A stretch of 38,610 nucleotides of DNA, from positions 1-38,610 of the forward strand of contig JAGSHB010000038.1 of the NCBI GenBank assembly GCA_023954815.1, read 5' to 3'. The position numbers and the translations under genes are program-made. Positions 36,293 to 38,610 of the stretch are shown one piece after another; within the stretch, counting starts at the first letter, position 1; every line of letters starts with the position of its first letter. Below the pieces are notes generated by a model. It did not search any database and was not told where the DNA came from. It saw nothing but the letters and a program-made list of their open reading frames with translations. Source of the stretch: Myxococcales bacterium (lineage in GTDB: Bacteria; Myxococcota_A; UBA9042).

Positions 36293-37072
36293 ATGTCCGT
36301 TGTTTTGCCCCGCTCACCTCTCGGTCCACTCTTGATCGCCGCCGCACTCTGGCTCGGCGCCTGTGGTCCGACGTACCCAAACTGCGATGGGGACGACAAC
36401 TGCAAGTCCAAGGGCGAGTACTGCGTGGAGAAGAAGTGCGTCCAGTGTCGACTGACCTCGCACTGTGCGAACGCGACGACCGACGCATGCGTCGCTTGCG
36501 ACAAAGGTCAATGCGTTCGCAAGCAAGGCTGCTGCGCCAACAATCTTGACTGCTCGGCGGGCAAGAAATGCAGCAGCAACAAGTGTGTCAACCAGTGCGC
36601 ATCGGACGCGGACTGCACCGGCGGTAAGATGTGTAACGAGCAGGGCGCATGCGTGAGCCCAGACGCATCCGGGTGCTCCACGGACGCCGATTGCGGCGGC
36701 AAACTCAAGTGCAAGTCTGGCAAGTGCGTCAACTCGGACGGCCTCTGCGAGCTGGTTCCGATCAACTTCGACTTCAATCGCTCCAACCTGAGCCGCGCTT
36801 CGCAGAACACCATCTCTGCTAACGCCCGGTGCTTCAAGGAGCGCAAGGTCAAGAGCATCACGGTCGAGGGCCACTGCGACGAGCGTGGTACGGACGCCTA
36901 CAACCTTGAGCTCGGCAACCGCCGCGCACGGGCAGTCAAGCGCTACCTCAAGGGCGTATCGCGTCGCCTGAAGGTTCGCACAGTCTCCTATGGCAAAGCG
37001 CGCCCGACCTGCAACGAAGCCTCCGAAAGCTGCTGGTCAGAAAATCGCCGTGCTGAGTTCAAGGCTCGGTAA
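36293..37072 (+). CDS. pal: Pal-like OmpA-family lipoprotein with Cys-rich N-terminal module
   Basis: A 259-residue lipoprotein: signal peptide with lipobox LGAC (Cys24), about twenty cysteines in repeated CxxDxDC-type units (about 30-152), then an OmpA/Pal peptidoglycan-binding domain (153-259). The domain shows INFDFNRSNL, VEGHCDERGTDAYNLELGNRRARAVKRYL and NRRAEF, matching Pal, including the conserved Asp/Arg region that grips diaminopimelate. Unusually, the Pal alanine of GHADERG is Cys here, and three more Cys (180, 240, 247) suggest disulfides inside the domain. TGGAG lies seven bases before the ATG at 36293. No tolB or tolQRA is present upstream; the CpoB-like gene follows two bases after the stop. 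Confidence 0.88.
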   Translation: MSVVLPRSPLGPLLIAAALWLGACGPTYPNCDGDDNCKSKGEYCVEKKCVQCRLTSHCANATTDACVACDKGQCVRKQGCCANNLDCSAGKKCSSNKCVNQCASDADCTGGKMCNEQGACVSPDASGCSTDADCGGKLKCKSGKCVNSDGLCELVPINFDFNRSNLSRASQNTISANARCFKERKVKSITVEGHCDERGTDAYNLELGNRRARAVKRYLKGVSRRLKVRTVSYGKARPTCNEASESCWSENRRAEFKAR

Positions 37073-37074
37073 TC

Positions 37075-38610
37075 GTGCGTCATTGTCGCTCCCTCCTAGT
37101 CAGCCTTCTGCTGCTCATCGGGCTGTCCGTTCTGTCGAGCGGTTGCGCGACGACGGGCCGTGTCGCGCTGCTAGAAGCCCGTATTATCAAGCTGGAACGG
37201 GATCGCGCCGCTGTTCGACTGCAATATCAGCGCGACCAGAAGCGGATGAAACGCCTTCGCGCGGAAATTGAGAGCAGCTCCGATTTTCTGCGACGAAATG
37301 GCGCGCAAATGACATCCAAACTCGACGACCTAGAGGATGCCGGTCGGCGTGGCAAGGGTGCGCGAGAGGTGCTGAGTCACCGCTTGAGCCAGGTGAGCAA
37401 GACGAGCAAGAGCGACCACGTGAAGCTAGAACGTGTCGACGGTCGCGTGAGCCAGTTGATCGCTGATCTGCGGGATCGAGCGGGCATCACCATCTTGGCG
37501 TTGCCGCGCGAGCTACCGGATCACGCGAACGATTGGGTCAAGCTCGCGGAGAATCGGTTCGGTTGGGGCGAAGTCCGGGTCGCTGAAGCGATCGCAAAGG
37601 AGTGCCGCAAGCGCTTTCAAGGTACCAAGCAGGCTGGGCGGTGCGGGCTCATTCAGGCACGAATCGCCTATGAAGAGCATCGATTCGGCGACGCTGTGTT
37701 GACCTACCGGGCTGTACACGACGGCCTCGATGGCAAACCGGTGTTGGAAGTCGCGGCTGCGCTGCTGGGAATCGCGACGACATTCGAGGCCCAGGGTAAA
37801 TGCAAACAAGCGCGCGACGTGCTGGGCTATGTCTCCACTCTGATGAAGCGCAAGGGAAAGGCAGCGCGGGCGGCCAAAGAGCTGCTCAAGACGCAGCCGC
37901 GGCGGTGCTCCGCTGGCAAGGTCGTGTTGCCACCACGCACATCGGGACAGCTGAAACTCGCTGCTGAAGCCAAGAAGAAGGCGGAGGCTGAAGCGCTGGC
38001 CAAAGCGGAGGCCGAGCGTCGTGCCGCGGCGGAGGCCAAGCGAAAGGCTGAGGAAGCCGCTATCCAGAAAGCGCGCTCCGAACGGGACGCGAAGGCCAAG
38101 GCGGACGAGGCAGCAGCGGCTGAAAAGGCGGCGGCCGAAAAAGCAGCGGCGGCCAAAAAAGCGGCGGCCGAAAAAGCGGCGGCCGAAAAAGCGGCGGCCG
38201 AAAAAGCGGCGGCCGAAAAAGCGGCGGTGACGAAGAGCGCTGGCAAAACGGAGAAAGCTCGGCCAGCCGCAACATCTGGCAAGTCGGGGAGCCCGGCTAA
38301 GGTCAGCGACAAGACGACAACCAAGAAAGCGGTCCGCCCTGCCACGCCGAAGTCGAAGTCAGGAAAGGCGGCAGCGCCGGCAGAGAAAGCGGCGAAGAAG
38401 ACTGCCAGGACCAAACCGACGACGGCCACCAAGACGAAGGCCGTGAATACAAAGTCGACGGCCAAGAAGCCGACCGCGAAGAAGCCGGCCACGAAGAAGC
38501 CGGCCACGAAGAAGCCGGCCACGAAGAAGCCGGCCACGAAGAAGCCGGCCACGAAGAAGCCGGGACCTAAGGCGAAACCGAGCAGCAAGCCCGCCAAACC
38601 AGTGAAAAAG
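37075..38610 (+). CDS. CpoB/YbgF-like coiled-coil and TPR lipoprotein (partial, runs off window)
   Basis: Reading from GTG at 37075, two bases after the pal-like stop, the frame is open for 512 codons to the window end. The start MRHCRSLLVSLLLLIGL with SSGC (Cys24) is a lipoprotein signal. Residues about 30-140 are a charged coiled coil (IIKLERDRAAVRLQYQ, LDDLEDAG). Residues about 158-280 have TPR-like helices (FGWGEVRVAEAIAKECRKRF, ARIAYEEHRFGDAVLTYRAV). This order and the place after pal match CpoB/YbgF, the Tol-Pal partner that coordinates outer-membrane constriction with septal peptidoglycan synthesis. From about 305 it is an Ala/Glu/Lys then Lys/Pro/Ala/Thr low-complexity tail, which CpoB lacks. 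The start codon is inferred from the signal peptide. The true end is not in view. Confidence 0.8.
   Translation, partial: MRHCRSLLVSLLLLIGLSVLSSGCATTGRVALLEARIIKLERDRAAVRLQYQRDQKRMKRLRAEIESSSDFLRRNGAQMTSKLDDLEDAGRRGKGAREVLSHRLSQVSKTSKSDHVKLERVDGRVSQLIADLRDRAGITILALPRELPDHANDWVKLAENRFGWGEVRVAEAIAKECRKRFQGTKQAGRCGLIQARIAYEEHRFGDAVLTYRAVHDGLDGKPVLEVAAALLGIATTFEAQGKCKQARDVLGYVSTLMKRKGKAARAAKELLKTQPRRCSAGKVVLPPRTSGQLKLAAEAKKKAEAEALAKAEAERRAAAEAKRKAEEAAIQKARSERDAKAKADEAAAAEKAAAEKAAAAKKAAAEKAAAEKAAAEKAAAEKAAVTKSAGKTEKARPAATSGKSGSPAKVSDKTTTKKAVRPATPKSKSGKAAAPAEKAAKKTARTKPTTATKTKAVNTKSTAKKPTAKKPATKKPATKKPATKKPATKKPATKKPGPKAKPSSKPAKPVKK
38128..38229. repeat. 15-bp tandem repeat coding for AAAEK
   Basis: The unit gcggcggccgaaaaa occurs in four perfect consecutive copies (38161-38220), with one exact and one variant copy just before and a partial one after. 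It encodes repeated Ala-Ala-Ala-Glu-Lys in the lipoprotein tail, likely helical. Confidence 0.9.
38461..38565. repeat. 15-bp tandem repeat coding for TKKPA
   Basis: The unit acgaagaagccggcc is repeated about seven times (four identical central copies, degenerate flanks) and encodes Thr-Lys-Lys-Pro-Ala. It makes a strongly basic, histone-H1-like tail that could bind anionic polymers. The reverse strand of this region gives a long artefactual frame. Confidence 0.92.

Noticed and set aside
37827-38597. 256-codon minus-strand frame with repeated hydrophobic GFFVAGFF-like units
   Set aside because: It is the reverse complement of the Lys/Ala/Pro repeats of the plus-strand lipoprotein, which has a signal peptide, coiled coil and TPRs. 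The apparent membrane repeats are an artefact.

Overview
This is a GC-rich window from a Gram-negative (diderm) bacterium. The evidence for a diderm is the number of predicted lipoproteins, a Pal/OmpA-family lipoprotein, Lgt, and a YejM-like inner-membrane sulfatase. Cysteine-rich lipoproteins with Asp/Gly/Thr-rich linkers, paired b and b' ATP synthase subunits, a copper monooxygenase fused to a cytochrome and a selenocysteine tRNA together suggest the Myxococcota/Bradymonadota (former Deltaproteobacteria). That placement is inference from gene content. I see no phage, transposon, CRISPR array or plasmid genes; the region reads as ordinary chromosome with lineage-specific envelope genes.

Layout. 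1-5.4 kb: a methyltransferase-like protein with C-terminal TPRs (-), a DUF1801 protein (+), a YceF-type Maf pyrophosphatase and histidine ammonia-lyase (-), then dUTPase (+). 5.5-9.6 kb: a 997-residue membrane sulfatase with three C-terminal repeats, then Lgt. 9.7-16.6 kb: M18 aminopeptidase (-), YaaA (+), a cytochrome c/copper-monooxygenase lipoprotein coupled to an NhaC-type antiporter (+), and a START-domain exported protein (-). 17.0-20.8 kb: a large GT-C membrane glycosyltransferase overlapped by a small unknown gene. 20.8-23.7 kb: two minus-strand lipoproteins. 23.8-30.0 kb: an ATP synthase operon, atpF'-atpF-atpH-atpA-atpG-atpD-atpC (-), lacking the a and c subunits and closed by a terminator. 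30.2-31.1 kb: a Cys-rich lipoprotein with a clear promoter and terminator. 31.1-35.4 kb (-): a Nudix protein with a degraded active site, tRNA-Sec (selC), and a four-gene ABC transporter operon joined by ATGA overlaps. 35.8-38.6 kb (+): a short Cys-rich lipoprotein, a Pal-like lipoprotein carrying the same Cys-rich module, and a CpoB/YbgF-like coiled-coil/TPR lipoprotein that starts with GTG and runs off the window.

The most notable items are these. The Pal/CpoB-like locus has a duplicated Cys-rich module beside it. The intact selC gene shows the organism decodes UGA as selenocysteine. The secreted monooxygenase keeps all six expected copper ligands plus a haem-binding motif. The YejM-like sulfatase carries a triple repeat of unknown function. 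The Nudix protein lacks the conserved glutamates of its catalytic box. Much of the window (lipoproteins, Lgt, sulfatase, GT-C enzyme, Pal/CpoB, ABC permeases) concerns the envelope, but it is many separate transcription units rather than one pathway.
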